From the NCBI GenBank assembly GCA_001574975.1, contig KQ965803.1:127831-191830 (forward strand): a stretch of DNA of 64,000 nucleotides, in the 5' to 3' direction. A model generated the notes under the pieces. That model had not been told where the DNA came from and did not search any database. It worked only from the letters and a program-made list of their open reading frames with translations. Shown here one piece after another: positions 23,117 through 35,288 of the stretch. Both the position numbers and the translations under genes were made by a program. The first letter of the stretch is position 1. Each line of letters opens with the position of its first letter. This stretch comes from Gonapodya prolifera JEL478 (Eukaryota; Monoblepharomycota; Monoblepharidomycetes; Monoblepharidales; Gonapodyaceae).

Positions 23117-23651
23117 GTCAGAGGCTTTATCGGAAAATACCCCCTCTTAAAGCTTAAGCGCAAAAGTAGATCTTCCTCTCCCTTGCAAACCTGGCTTGGG
23201 TCATGTGAGAGAAGTGAGGACAACAAAATCACTATCTGGTCTCTCTCTGCTTCTCGTGACTCTTAAACGAATGCTTGATATGTATGTAGCCGTGCTCCGT
23301 GGTTCCAATTAGAGTTCCAATACAGATTTGCAAGTCGCTGACGGAGAAAACAACCTCTTGTATTTTCTTGCTTCAACGGCCAGCCATCAAGAAAAAGACT
23401 CTGCACCTCTCCTTCGCCCCTGAAGGTTTCGAATTGCGCTCAAGCCACCCTCACGGGGCGTGCATTGACGTCGAATAGAGACCACAGCACGGCAGCGGAC
23501 ACCTCCACGAAGTGGCTCAAATGGACATGCCGCCGCAACAGCAAGCGCCAGTCTTGTTTCCCGCGCTCCCGTCAGAAGTACGTTTCCGGGCTGCTGCGAA
23601 ATCCTCAATCTCGTGACTAAGAGCTGTGGTGTTGGGGAACGACACGTTGGA
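23117..23651. other. Divergent intergenic region, no gene recognised
   Basis: About 535 bp between two genes transcribed away from each other. No supported coding sequence or named site. Confidence 0.35.
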
Positions 23652-26600
23652 ATGCTCCAATCTCATTGCCATCCGGTCATCCGCTGTCGTTTATTCATTC
23701 TAATCTCCATTTCACCGCGATTCACCCCCTTTTTTAATCTTTGGGACCAACGTTTAGCTCCAAACCCACATCTTGATCTTCCTTCCACCGGAAGCCCTTG
23801 CGCGAATACATCAGGTGAACACGACAGGGAGAGATCTCCTGAAGGATCCAGCGGTGAGTTTCTCTTGCGTGTTCCAGGCAGGAACACAGATTGAGCGTCC
23901 GCTCGGCTTAATTGTGACTTTGACAATCCATCCACAGTTCCGAGCACGCTGGCTGGTTGCCCACTATACGCGCACTGGAGCTCTTTATTGGGGACTTAAA
24001 AAACACCGGCCTTTGCTGAGATTAAGGTCCCCAGACACGGGCGAATCCGTGATCGATGCGCTTGTCATACAGGGAGTTCGTGTCACAAGGTATCTCGTCC
24101 AGGAGGTCGGACTTTGGCTTTTTAACATGGATAATCACGTGAGTACCACGAAAGCTGTGGCGCCGCAGCTGTTGGGTCATGTGGTGGAGGGTTTCGGTAT
24201 CATGTGCCATCCACCAAGAGGACAAGCACTGTGGAAACGAAAAATAATTGTCCTTGGCGCTGCCTCAATATCTTTAATGACTGTTTTATTGTTCTCTTCC
24301 CCTCGGATAGTACCGCTACTCCCAAATCGAGTCTCTCACTGGTGAAAGACCCAACAATGCGGACGAGAATCCTCCTTCTGCGTTCCCTACTCTTGCAGAT
24401 CAGGGCCTCTACGAGCACCTCCTTAAGCACGCATTGATCCAATATTCTCACAAACCGGATGGTATTCGTTTTGCGCACTCGGATCTTTACATTGCCCGGT
24501 CCCTCGTAAGCGCTGAGGACGACGAGGATCTACCTCAACAAGTTGGCGTGGATAACTCTTGGTTCGGCCGTACCAAGGTCCTCGTAGCGAGCAATCTTGC
24601 TCGTCTCACAGAGCTACTCGATGACTACGATTTCCTCCCCGCACCACCCATCTTCCTCCACCGGTACCAAAACGATGAAGAAGCGTTACACCAGCTTGTT
24701 GTAGATACTATGGCTGGCCTGGCGGTTGGCGCCCCGGACCTTCTTGGGCGTGTGTTACCCCCTCTACGCACCATTCTGTCCTTCGCAGAACCAGACCTTC
24801 GCCTTTCGTCTGCGATCGCCGCTCTTTATGAGCGGGTGATGGAGAAGTCTGGACCCACACCAGAAACCCCGGCACAATTTGCCGAGGTTCTGATCCATCC
24901 CGACTTTCCCCGTTCCCTTGTGTTCCCGCGCGAAGCTGTTCAGCGTTACTTGGAGCAGCACGACATGTTCTATCTCAATCAATTGCGTGACATAGCTGCA
25001 AGGCTTCCGGAGCCTGAGGATCCAGAGTTTGTGAAGGAGGTGGACGAGTTCCTCAAATCAGAGAGTGAAGAAGGTGGATTGGAACTCCCAAGGCAGAGGA
25101 CAGGCAAAGCGGATGTTTTTTTGGAGGTGGTAGCAAAGAAGCTGTTTCGAGAGAAATGGGAACGGAAGGTGGCGGATTCCCAGACAGAAGATGGCACCAC
25201 GACCACACTTGTTGTAACACATCCAGAAGAAGTCGGAAAGCAAGCGAAATCTGCATCACTCGGATCAGATGATGTCCAACTAATGACCAATGTGGTGGAG
25301 GCCATGTGGCCTGAATGTGAGTTGGTCAAATCTTCGTAGAAGTTTCTGTTGTGGTGACTGCCTTGACAGTGAACGATCGTCTGAAATTCCTCCAACGTCT
25401 AAGTCTATCGCGCGAAAGTTGGACCGCCGAGCTTGATGCCTTCCCTGTGGATACCCCGTTCTCTGACGTGAAAAGCGTCATTGGGCTGCCGAGACTTAGA
25501 GATATGGACGGTTCCAGAGTTGGTTTCTTGGCACAAGTGAGACTAATATGTGCAGTTATGCCTCCGAATGTGGAGGTGATAGTCGGTATTTGGTCCTTTA
25601 GATTGTTAAAGGGATATGGCACCCTCTACCCGCTCAACCTGAAATTGAACCCATATGCAGTGGTCGGTTTTTGGTGACATCTTCTTTGTTTTTGTTGTTG
25701 TTTAACGACCGCAAACTTCTTTTCCAGACCTTGTGGACTCATGCTTTGTTCATCTCATTCTCGACTCTCTCGTTTTTCCTTCAAACAAAGTTGAAACGGA
25801 GGTTGCGGCGGAACTCAAAGCCATGACGGCACAGTGGGCTCCTGGGCCATGTGTCTTGGCCACGGTGGCCTTTGGGTGAGAGAGTTTTGCAGTTCCACGG
25901 GAGATTGGTCATCCCATTTACGTTTCTCCGCTTTGTGTAGTGGCGCTCTTCTTATTTCTCGGTTTATGTCTGCCCCCGGGATCAAGAATGTGGATGCGTA
26001 CCTGTCCGAGAGAACCTGGCCCAACTCCCCAAGCCTCGACGCTTCCACAATGGATCCCACAGCTTCCGTCGCAAGTACTACAACACCAGTCACAGCGGGT
26101 GCAATGGGTTCCTTGGCGAGCGCGACCAGCTCTGTTGAGTCCAATATCCTCGCCAGCACAACAGTATCACCTCAGCCGATAGAAACGGAGCAGGAGAAAC
26201 GAGGGCGACTTGGCCGGAAAATGATTGAGCGATTGGCTATCTGCCTGGACACTATTAGTGAACTGATGCTGGTGAGCGCCCTGTTATGAGACTCGGTGAA
26301 TCCAGAAATCACAGAAATGCGAATCTCAGTCTTGGATCGAAATGTCACCGCGCGTCAGCCACACTGAGAACGGAGGAACGATGCGAGAAGACGAAGTTCA
26401 GAGACTCTTGAATCTGATTTTAACGCCGGCGCAAAGGGTGACCCTGGCTAGCCAGTGGGGTTTCGGCCACATACAGCAAACCTCTCTTCCTGCAAGAGAT
26501 GGCAAAAATGTTGCTCTTTCGAGTTTGCTCCCGACCGCGGCCACTGTAGAAGATCCTTCGTTTGCGACTGTTTCTACTAGCTCCGATGTCGGTACTCAAT

Positions 26601-28097
26601 CCGTTGATGTTGCATCTGGGATATCAACCGCAGACTCTTTAATCCCATCCGGATCTTCCACGTCTTCCGCCTCCGAGCAACCCGTTGTGGCATCTGCCTC
26701 ACCTTTCAATGAAGTGGCGACGTCTGCATCAAATAATGCAGCAGGTGAAGGTGCACCTCCACGCCCAATACTCACACCCCTGGACATTCCTTCTCCATCG
26801 ACTCTCCTTGGTCAACCGAGTCGGATCTCCGAGCAATACCACCTTCCGAATCTTCATTCCCCCATCTCCCTCTTAGGTTACTTCCGTTTGCTCTCCGACT
26901 ACTATGCTGGTGTTGTTTACGACACGGAGAAAAAGCGAAGATCAGATTCGAGTGGAGAGCAGATCCTGGAAGGGTCGACGGTAGGAACTTATGAAGGAGA
27001 TGTGATGCATTCTCGGTTAATCCCCGTTCGTCAATTGCAGCTTCGGCATCTGTTTTCACCAACCAGCTCGATGAATATCGAGGATCTGAAAACATATGAG
27101 GAAGCAATGAGATCTAACGCTGCAAAGCCAAAGAAAGCGCCAATTCGATACGGAGCGTGAGTCCTATTTAATCACCAGCTCTCACTAGTTTGAGCACTAA
27201 TCATTTCTTCAGAACGTATGGGTTGGGACCGAGGGGAAACCATTCGGCAAAAAATCAGGTGCTCATGGAATGGGGTACCCGCGCGCCGGAGAGTCACCTC
27301 TACAGGATCAATATATACGCAGGAGATTTTCTCGAACGTGAGTTCGGCTCGTTTTCAAATTGTTGGAAGTTGGGTTTCAACCAACTCAAACCTCCAGGTC
27401 TCACGTTCTTTTTCACTGATGGCACCAAGAAGTCCGTGGGGAGGGTTTTGTACTACAGGCCCCCCGATTATTCGCTCATTATCCCACCCGGCGAACACAT
27501 TACGTCGATTGCGGGGCGAAGTGGTCACTGGTTGGATGGAATCCAGTTTGAACTTTCAAATGGAGTAAAGACGCCCTACCTTGGTGGGCAAGGTGGTAAT
27601 GCATTCCAAGCAGGACCAGTTGGACGACCGCTCATGGCTCAACCTGCGCTTTGCGGTGTTAAAGCTTATGGATCCGTGGATCACTTCGTGAGCAAGCTCA
27701 CCTTTGGATTTTGCGATATTGATTGGGAAGCGCAACAGAAGAACCGTCGAGAACGGGGGAGAAACTCTGATGTTGTCGATGAATCGCCGTCCAACCCTGA
27801 GGAGTTACTGGAGGATTTGCGAACGCTCTTTCCCACTTCGGAAGACCCTGACTTCTTCTTGCAAGTTGGGGAAGGCGGAAGCGAGGAAAGCGAGGCCCAA
27901 GGACCCGAATACATATCCACAGAGGGAGGCGCAACCACATTTGAGAGCTCGAACGAGGAGGTGAGAGACACATTTTGTTTTAAATTTTTATTTTTACCAA
28001 CCGGTGGTTTTCTTTTACGAAGGGTCCGGGGTCATCGTGGTTTGGTTCAATTAATGTCATGTTGGGCAACCTCATTTTTGGGGGAGCTGATGCGTAG
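23652..28097 (+). CDS. Large protein of unknown function with C-terminal jacalin-like lectin domain
   Basis: Eleven exons with agreeing phases: 23652..23853, 23945..24138, 24311..25316, 25370..25536, 25602..25662, 25728..25875, 25941..26271, 26306..27156, 27213..27337, 27398..27960, 28023..28097; 1,240 residues. Most of the protein matches nothing I recognise. It has helical, acidic stretches (VDEFLKSESEEGG) and a Ser/Thr-rich linker near residues 620-700. Near residues 1000-1110 is a jacalin-type beta-prism pattern: HLYRINIYAGDFLERLTFFF, then HITSIAGRSGHWLDGIQFEL, then LGGQGG. Jacalin domains bind carbohydrate; whether this one does is unknown. No signal peptide or membrane helix is obvious, so it is probably intracellular. 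The 60-nt intron 27338..27397 is in open frame but has a strong GTGAGT and its removal improves the lectin fit. Confidence 0.72.
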
Positions 28098-28249
28098 TTA
28101 GTTTTATTCGGCAATCCCTTCATTTACATAATACCATTGGCTTCAATCACGCTGCCGATTGAACTCAATCACATCACATTATTTACATTGAATTATCGTC
28201 TTCGATTGCGGTGCCGACTGATTTAATCTCCGGATACCATGCCAATATC

Positions 28250-30536
28250 CTAGCGTGCGGTAAATCCTATTGGTAACCATCCAACCTGCCATTCACCAAA
28301 TCTTCCCTTGCTTCCTCCCAAGGCAGTCGCAGCACCGCATGTGGAAGTCAGCTCGTGCACAATCTCATCGGCGTACTTCGCGGGGTACGCAAGCTCTTCC
28401 ACCGTGACTGTGGCAGGAGACACTGACACGGGAGCATCTCGTGGTCGTAATGCAGCTGGCACGTGCGAACGTATGAGACTCAAAGAAACACGTCTTCAAT
28501 CACCTAGCAGCGTAGACATTTGGAGAGCGCATTCAACTCACCGCCGCAATGTGTTGCGTGAGATATCTGCAGATCTGCAGTCTAGGAAAAAGACTTTGAG
28601 AGCTGTACATATTGTCTTTGGCATTAGTGCAAACTCTTGAATGAAGTATCGACAATCTCACTCACCTGGAAAGGGGCCTTGTTGCACCAACAGACGGCGC
28701 TTGACCATACCGTCCCCCATTGACAGCTGCGCCAACCTCCCCTCCAGGTTTCGATAATCCTTTTCCCTCCCGACCACAATTTTTTGATGTCCTTCATCGC
28801 CCCAACCAACCCATCCGTCCCAGCCAAATACCCACATCACTGCTCTGACATCGCCAAAGTAGTGTTGCGTCCCCGTAGGGAGATCCACTTCTCCAATAGA
28901 TCTCAGGACAAACTTGTAGCTCGCATGTGCTTCCACCCGCTCCAGTAGGTCTGCTGCCACATATTCACCAACTCGTGGAACATGAAGTTGAACTTCCTCG
29001 TCACCACCATTTGAAAGCGCCTCGTGAAATCGAACTGCGTACTTGAAGAATGTGACTACAAAGTTGTTTTCGGAGTCCGACGTGTTGACCAGTGGATCGG
29101 CCGCATTTGTCGATCCGACAGGGTTGTGACAGTCTCGGCATATCAAGAAACGACGACGTTGGGCAAATTCTAGTTGGTGCTGTTCGGGCGGTGTTTCAAC
29201 CTCAAGGTGTTCCGTCTGTGATGGGAGCAAATATACAATGAGACAGGTCTTCACTGGCATCAGAGCTTCTCCACATCCCAGAATAACAGCGTGCAACGCA
29301 TGTTCTCCCCGTAAGTATCCTTGCGCCTGTATGTTCGTGCACGTACGGTTTCCAGCAACGACTTCGACTCGACCAACTCGACAACCCGCGCATCTGCTCA
29401 AAGCCGTGAAGCCAAGCGGCTACGCTAAAGAAGCAAGCAAGGAGCACAAAATACGTGGCCGTCATGCCGCCGACACTGGGGGCGAGGAGATTCTGCAGGG
29501 TCGCCCGAAGGCGTTTATTGTTATTGGAGGCTAGTATCGACGCGAGGCACGGTGGGGGGGCAGCCGAGGCCGCACAACGCCACACCACACCTTTGGACCA
29601 CCGTGAAGTTTGAAGTGGGCGCCTTGCTTGAACCTCCGTGGCGGAATCCGACTGTCGACCTCATATGGACACTCCGACACATACCTGAGTGACACTTGAG
29701 ACACCATCCGAGGAATTTGTTTGCTGTACCGTGACGTTAACCCAATTTACATTCGCGCTGCTCAGCACCACCGCTCCATCTCCGACCAATAAGACTCCCG
29801 GAGAAGGTTTTCCGTAAAAGCGGCGGGCATTATCAAGTTTTCCATCGCGATTAAAGTCTTCGTTATGGCACATCCACGCATCAATGAGCTCGTGCCAGTA
29901 AGGCGAAGGGAGGTCCATCACCGACTTGAACGCACGGTTTCGGAGAGCGTATGATGGTGGCACTTCGGGGTCCTCTTTACCTTCGCTCACAGGGTCAGAC
30001 TGAGAAAGCGAGGCATCACATCCCGAGCAGGCAATGGTAGAGATGTTCGCAAGGTCCTTGGCCGAAAGCAACCGAAGATGGGATCCCAATGATTTCGAGG
30101 GCTTCGCAGTAACTCGCAGTTTCAGCTCTAACGCTGGGCACGTCTTCTGAGCTGGACTGTCCCCGCTTTGCTGAGTTGAATCACTTGAGATCGGTACGGT
30201 CCACGAGGCGGCCAATTGTATGGAAGTTGGGTCGACCTCAAAAGCTGGATGGAAAGAGAAGACCACGTGTTTTGTTGATGGGTGGGAAAGAGAGCGAGTG
30301 AAAAACAGCTGCTCCGAAGAAGCAGAGAAATGAGCGCTGAGCGGACGTCCCTTCGCTTCTTCTGGTGATGGAGGATCCAGAATGGCAACAGAGACCGACA
30401 GCCAACCAATGTTGGGCAGGAATTCAACAAAGACACGAATGCCATCAGTGATCGCGCTATCGCCGCAGTCTCGCCGTGATTTCTTGGTGGAGGTTGGGAG
30501 TAACGTCGACATTTGGAAGGGAAAGGCTTTGGTCAT
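28250..30536 (-). CDS. UBE3D: UBE3D-type (HECT-like E2-binding) ubiquitin ligase
   Basis: UBE3D/Ipa1 proteins bind E2 enzymes and support ubiquitination; the yeast member affects mRNA 3'-end processing. Exons 29685..30536, 28666..29215, 28542..28602, 28250..28478 give 563 residues. Matching family blocks in order are LPSPYWHELIDAWMCHNE, then PGVLLVGDGAVVLSSANV, then the zinc-type FLICRDCHNPVG, FVVTFFKYAVRFHEALS, VFFLDCRSADISRN and the terminal FGEWQVGWLPI, the family's closing E-W-x-V-G motif. The 469-nt intron 29216..29684 is long for this genome. A signal-peptide-like frame inside it (from 29465) was rejected as a separate start. The protein is longer than animal UBE3D. Its ATG lies 32 bp from that of the DEAH helicase on the other strand. 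Identification is good. Confidence 0.8.
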
Positions 30537-30568
30537 TCATTCAAGCTCAGGCATCAAGAGAAATTCGA
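30537..30568. promoter_or_regulatory. 32-bp head-to-head start-codon gap
   Basis: The ATG codons of UBE3D (30536, minus) and the DEAH helicase (30569, plus) are 32 bp apart. Either the transcripts overlap or one start lies further in; the second Met of UBE3D, at 30512, would widen the gap to 56 bp. Confidence 0.6.
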
Positions 30569-33419
30569 ATGGTCGACGACTCACCCCAACGCACTGACGA
30601 CAGGAACGCTAGAAACGGTGGAGGGGTGGACCAGGAGCACAGAAAACGGCAGAAGCGGCATCATGGTCAAAACGCAACGAACGGGCGGTCCCTTGGATCC
30701 ATCCTCAACCAGCTTGAACATGCCATCGGAAACGGACACCCGAATGGTCATCAAAATGGAAACGGCGCTGCCAACGGGGCCCACGGTCGCTTGACAAAGC
30801 TTCTAGAGCATCGAAAGCAATTGCCGATCTGGTCTGGTGTGTTCCATTACCTCCTTTAAATGAAACATAATGTACAATCTATCGCTGTTGAGACAGCGAA
30901 GAACGCCCTTATCTCTGCTGTGGAGAGTAATGACGCTGTTATTTTGATTGGAGAAACCGGAAGTGGAAAGACCACTCGTACGTGAACAGACATTTTTGCC
31001 CTTTCAGTGTTTCCAGATCACTTGCTTGTTCCCTGTTTAGAACTGCCTCAATTTCTACACGATGGCCGCCTTACTACACCTCCGCCACGTGGAGCGAACG
31101 AAGAAGAAAAGGCCTTCCCTAATTTCCCCCATGTCATCGCTGTAACTCAACCGCGACGTATCGCGGCGATAACTATCGCTCGACGTGTCTCAGAGGAATT
31201 TTGTGGAAAGACTGACCAAATAGGTCAAGAGGTGCGTTATGGTGTGCCACAGAGTGTGAGTATACCAACGACATTTAAGCAGGTCGGCTACTCGGTCCGT
31301 TTCTCTTCTGCGTTCAATCCAAAACGGACTCGCATCAAATACGTCACAGATGGTATGCTTCTCCGGGAACTTCTGGCCGACCCCTACCTTTCGGCTTACA
31401 CCGTTGTGGTTCTGGACGAGGCTCACGAACGCAACGTCCGAACGGATCTTCTGTTCGGGCTCATCAAAGGAATCATGGCTGTGCGTAATAAAACGAGCCA
31501 GCAACTACAATCAGTTGATCTGTCGAGTTTGGAAGGAGAGGCGAAAAAGAAAGCAGAGCGAGATGCACTGGCAGCGCGGATCTTGGGGCCATTGAAATGC
31601 GTTGTGATGAGTGCCACTTTGGATGCAGAATTCTTTGCGGACTATTTTAGCACGGTGCGAGATGGTACCACCGGACAGTCTGCGAAAGTGCCAGCGCCGA
31701 TTCTTTTCATCGAGGGGCGAACATTCCCAATCACCACCTACTACACAACGGAACCTCAGGAAGACTACCTAGACGCTGCCTGCGTCACAATATTTCAAAT
31801 ACATCGGAACGAACCGCCACCGCCTGGAGACATTCTCGTGTTTCTTCCGGGCCAGGACGACATCGAGACGCTGGAGCAACTCGTGAGTAAGTACGCTAAA
31901 GACCTCCCCCCGACCATGTCCAAGCTCCTCCCTCTTCCACTCTTCGCGTCACTTCCTGCCAACCTTCAAACCCGAGTGTTTGAACCGGCTCCTCGAGGCA
32001 CACGCAAGGTGATCCTGTCCACAAATATTGCCGAGACATCGGTGACTATTCCTGGCGTGAAGTACGTGATTGACACGGGCGTGGAGAAACGCAAGTCCTG
32101 GGACCCGAAAATAGGTGTGGAAGTGCTTGCGCAGGTGAGCATCAGCAAGGCTAGCGCGCGACAGCGTCAGGGACGAGCTGGAAGAGAGGTAAGCTGCACT
32201 CAAAGTGAGGTTTTCGGTTTCAAGTTATTGACCTTCCTACCTAAGTTTCCTGGTTTGTGCTACCGCCTTTACACCGAGGAAACATACAACTCTTTGAAAG
32301 ACGCAACGATACCGGAAATGAAGCGGATCAATCTTGCGTCAACAATACTTACCCTGAAGGCCTACGGAGTTGATGATATCAGCCGATTCGAATATTTGGA
32401 AAGGCCTTCGAAACAACAACGTGAGCAACTATATTCGAGATGTTACGGTGATAGACAGTAACACAGGGCCTCGTTCATGACGCCCAGTCACTCGATCGTT
32501 AGAGTCGCTCCTTGCTCTGGGAGCTTTGGACGACAGGGGCCGGCTGACAGATCTGGGACGCCAAATGTCCCAATTGCCGCTCGAACCACCACTCGCAAAA
32601 GTTTTGCTGATGTCACCACAGTACAAATGCACAGCTGACATCATTGACCTCGTTTCCATGCTGGACGCCGACAATGTATTCTACAATCCCGCGAGCGGTA
32701 GAGCCGAGGGCACTGGGGGCGATGTTGACGACGAAAATCGACGCGGTTCTGACCGGGGACGCTTTGCACATCCGAGTGGGGACCATGTCACTCTCGTGGG
32801 AGTTTTGCGGGAATATGAGAAGGTAGGAAAAGAAGAGGCTGGCGGTGAAAAGGAAGAACGGCGGAAAAAGCTGCAGTGGTGTAAAGACAATGGGATAGAT
32901 GGGAGATCAATGCGGCATATCATGGTATGTAAAAGGTCCAAGCGAAATACTCCTAAACTCGACCTTAACATCGCTCTGGAAAACAGGAAGTAAGGGAGCA
33001 ACTCATCAAGGCAGTGTCCGCTCCTCCATTCCAAATGGATCCCACACTCACAGTACATCCCACGACGACGCCCAATCCAGCGGAGTTTCTTAAGTGCCTT
33101 CTCTCTGGTTTTGCACAGAACATAGCAATGCGGCAACTGGACAGTTCATACCGCACGATCGTCAACAACGTCACGTGCGCTATTCATCCTGGAAGTACGG
33201 TCAAAGGACAGGGTAGAGAGCGGGAGTTCCCAACTGTCGTGTACCACGAACTGGTAGGTCCCACAGAATTACTTCGTTGGTGGAGAACTCCGTTGACTTA
33301 TTTTTCGGTGATAGCTCTATACTTCGAAACAGTACATGCGCACAGTGTCGCGAATCGATTATGTGTGGATGTCGGAGACAGCACCCCAGTACTATGGGCG
33401 TCGTCAGTTTTCCTCGTAG
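30569..33419 (+). CDS. DEAH-box RNA helicase, DHX33/Dhr2-like
   Basis: Eight exons: 30569..30836, 30897..30977, 31041..31231, 31283..32188, 32246..32420, 32488..32924, 32987..33253, 33333..33419; 803 residues, all phases agreeing. Motifs: Walker A GETGSGKTT (~110), TQPRRIAA, DEAH in VVLDEAHERNVRTDLLFG (~226), VVMSATLDAEFF, STNIAETSVTIPGVKYVIDTG, and RQGRAGR. A ratchet/OB-fold tail ends with PTVVYHEL and YMRTVSRIDYVW before the stop, as in the Prp22/Dhr2/DHX33 group. The short N terminus, without an S1 or G-patch domain, argues for the DHX33/Dhr2 branch (ribosome assembly) over the spliceosomal Prp helicases, but this is inferred from length and layout. It is divergent from UBE3D. Confidence 0.9.
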
Positions 33420-33553
33420 CTTTCACTGAAAATGATCAAGTTCCATTGTATTTATCAAGAATGCGTGTACCACTATGCCTGCATATTTGTACTACTGCGA
33501 TTGTACTCGAAATGTGAGGGAATATTCAACCTAGTCCAAATATCTACTCCAAT

Positions 33554-35087
33554 TTAGAACAGCCCCTCCGTCACCTCGATCGCCACCCGTCTCTTCCAGT
33601 TTGGAGGAGACCAAGCCGCAGCAAGATCTACAGTTCTCATCGGCGCAGCTACACCACTGCTCCGTGTCCTCCGCGCAGTCCTGAGAACTCGAGGCGGCTT
33701 CCGAATGTCATCGGGGCTGATCTCCGAGTTCGATTCTGATAGAGAGGAGTCGTCGTAGTCTCCGTTGCTGTTTGGGCTTCCTTCTCGCGATACAGGCATT
33801 CGACGCCACCACCTGACAATGTCACGCAATTTCCGAGGATCCACTCGCTTCAGAATCCAAGGGTGCTCCAAAATATCCGCACACGACATCCGCTGGAAAA
33901 CGTCCCGTGACAGAAGCCGCTTCACGAAATCGACAGCCTCGTGAGTGATCGGACGGCCGTTCTGACCGACGGGGAGAGTGTCAAGTTGTCCAGCTTCGAT
34001 CCGTTTAAGAACATCCGAGGGACTCGCATTCAAGCCAAGCGGGTGGTTGCCGATAAGGAAGTAGAGTGTAAGCATGCCGAGAGACCAATAATCTGCCTCT
34101 TTGCCGTACGGCTCGTTGTTCAGCACTTCTGGAGCTATAGTTGGCAAATGCCCCAAATTGAGCTTTATCAACAAACGAAACAAGATTTCTGCAAGCGAGA
34201 AACTCACATTGCCATGAAGGAGTGCCCACCAATCCCGATGTCAACGAGGTCGACGGAGTGTTGCCAACAACACACCCATTTGTGAAATCTGTCAGAACGA
34301 CCGACGCCGGGTCCTGAGGATCTCGAAGCACGATGTTGGAGGGTTTAATGTCTCGCAGAATGACATGCCTGTCGTGGAGAAATCCAACGGCGGAAGCAAC
34401 TCCAGCAATGAGAGTCTGGTGACGATCCAACAAAGATAACCCCACACATTTTCAGATCAATCATTTCGGAAAGATCAGAGACGCAATGGAACGGACTTGT
34501 GTACGACCAGATGTCAACTCACCGCTGTCCAGCCCTCTCCGTGTTGTACGCCCATCTCAATGCCCTCGTCCGGTTCTCCCACATATTCGTACACAATCAT
34601 CCATCCGCTCCTCGTTTCCCACCAGTCCAGCAATTCAACAATATGCGGGTGGTGCGTGAGCGATCGCAGAATGTGAATGTCCGGCGCGAGGTTGGATGGG
34701 GTGCGGAGTGAGGGATAGGCCGTCAGAACAGATTTGGAAATGTTCTTGATGATGACCGGGCGCCTGAGAAATGGCAGCGTATCAGTGAAAATGCCATGGT
34801 GGGGTGAAGCGGTTCGCTGTGACCGTTCGCCACATCCCGCACGAACATCTGGCCCGACTCACCCAGTGAGTGTATGGAACCCCCTGTAGACAGTTTTGTA
34901 GGAGGAGCTCTCTGATGCGGTGAAGTACGGTAGACAATCGCGACGAAAGAACCCGAAAAGGGCAAAAGCAACGAACAGTTGATACCAGCCCCAATCGGAC
35001 CAGGAGCGCATCAAAAGAGAAGCAGGACTCACTCAGCGTCTCCTGGATGTCGTACGCATCCTGGTCTCGAGCTCGTCTGGTCATCAT
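33554..35087 (-). CDS. Serine/threonine kinase-fold protein with atypical catalytic motifs
   Basis: Exons 35033..35087, 34863..34911, 34523..34763, 34208..34415, 33554..34134 give 377 residues with agreeing phases. The kinase fold is clear: beta-3 lysine in RPVIIKNISKS (~42), HIVELLDWWE, catalytic loop ILRDIKPSNIVLRD, APE-like WQSPEVLNNEP, and EADYWSLGMLTLYFLIGNHP in the CAMK-like helix F region. Three hallmarks deviate. The glycine loop reads LKSSSYKTVYRG with no GxGxxG, the HRD motif is LRD, and DFG is DFT. The catalytic Asp, the Asn and the beta-3 Lys remain, so weak activity is possible. The C-terminal ~100 residues are Ser/Arg-rich with no domain I know. It may be a pseudokinase or a divergent active kinase. 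No start other than the ATG pair at 35084-35087 fits. Confidence 0.82.
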
Positions 35088-35288
35088 CACTTTGGCTCGG
35101 GATTGGGCTCCTTGGAGTTTTGGTGAGGGACACCAAACGCCATTGCAACAAAAAACGGCGAAAACCGTAATTGGACAACGCCAAGCGATCAACGCAATAC
35201 GGTGACCAGAAATTGTAACGAAAATTTCTATTGAGACTTTGCATTCGATTCTCGCTGAATCCATCTCCCAACACCACCACCCCTACAT

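Noticed and set aside
25317-25339. Stop codon ending the jacalin-like protein at 25339, or a 19-nt micro-intron
   Set aside because: A 53-nt intron (25317..25369) with good signals joins the frame to later exons in the correct phase.
29202-29588. A signal-peptide-like frame (MTATYFVLLACFFSVAAWL) on the minus strand as the start of a secreted protein
   Set aside because: It lies inside the intron of UBE3D; exons on both sides join in phase and match the UBE3D family, and this frame cannot be spliced cleanly to the next exon by a strong donor.
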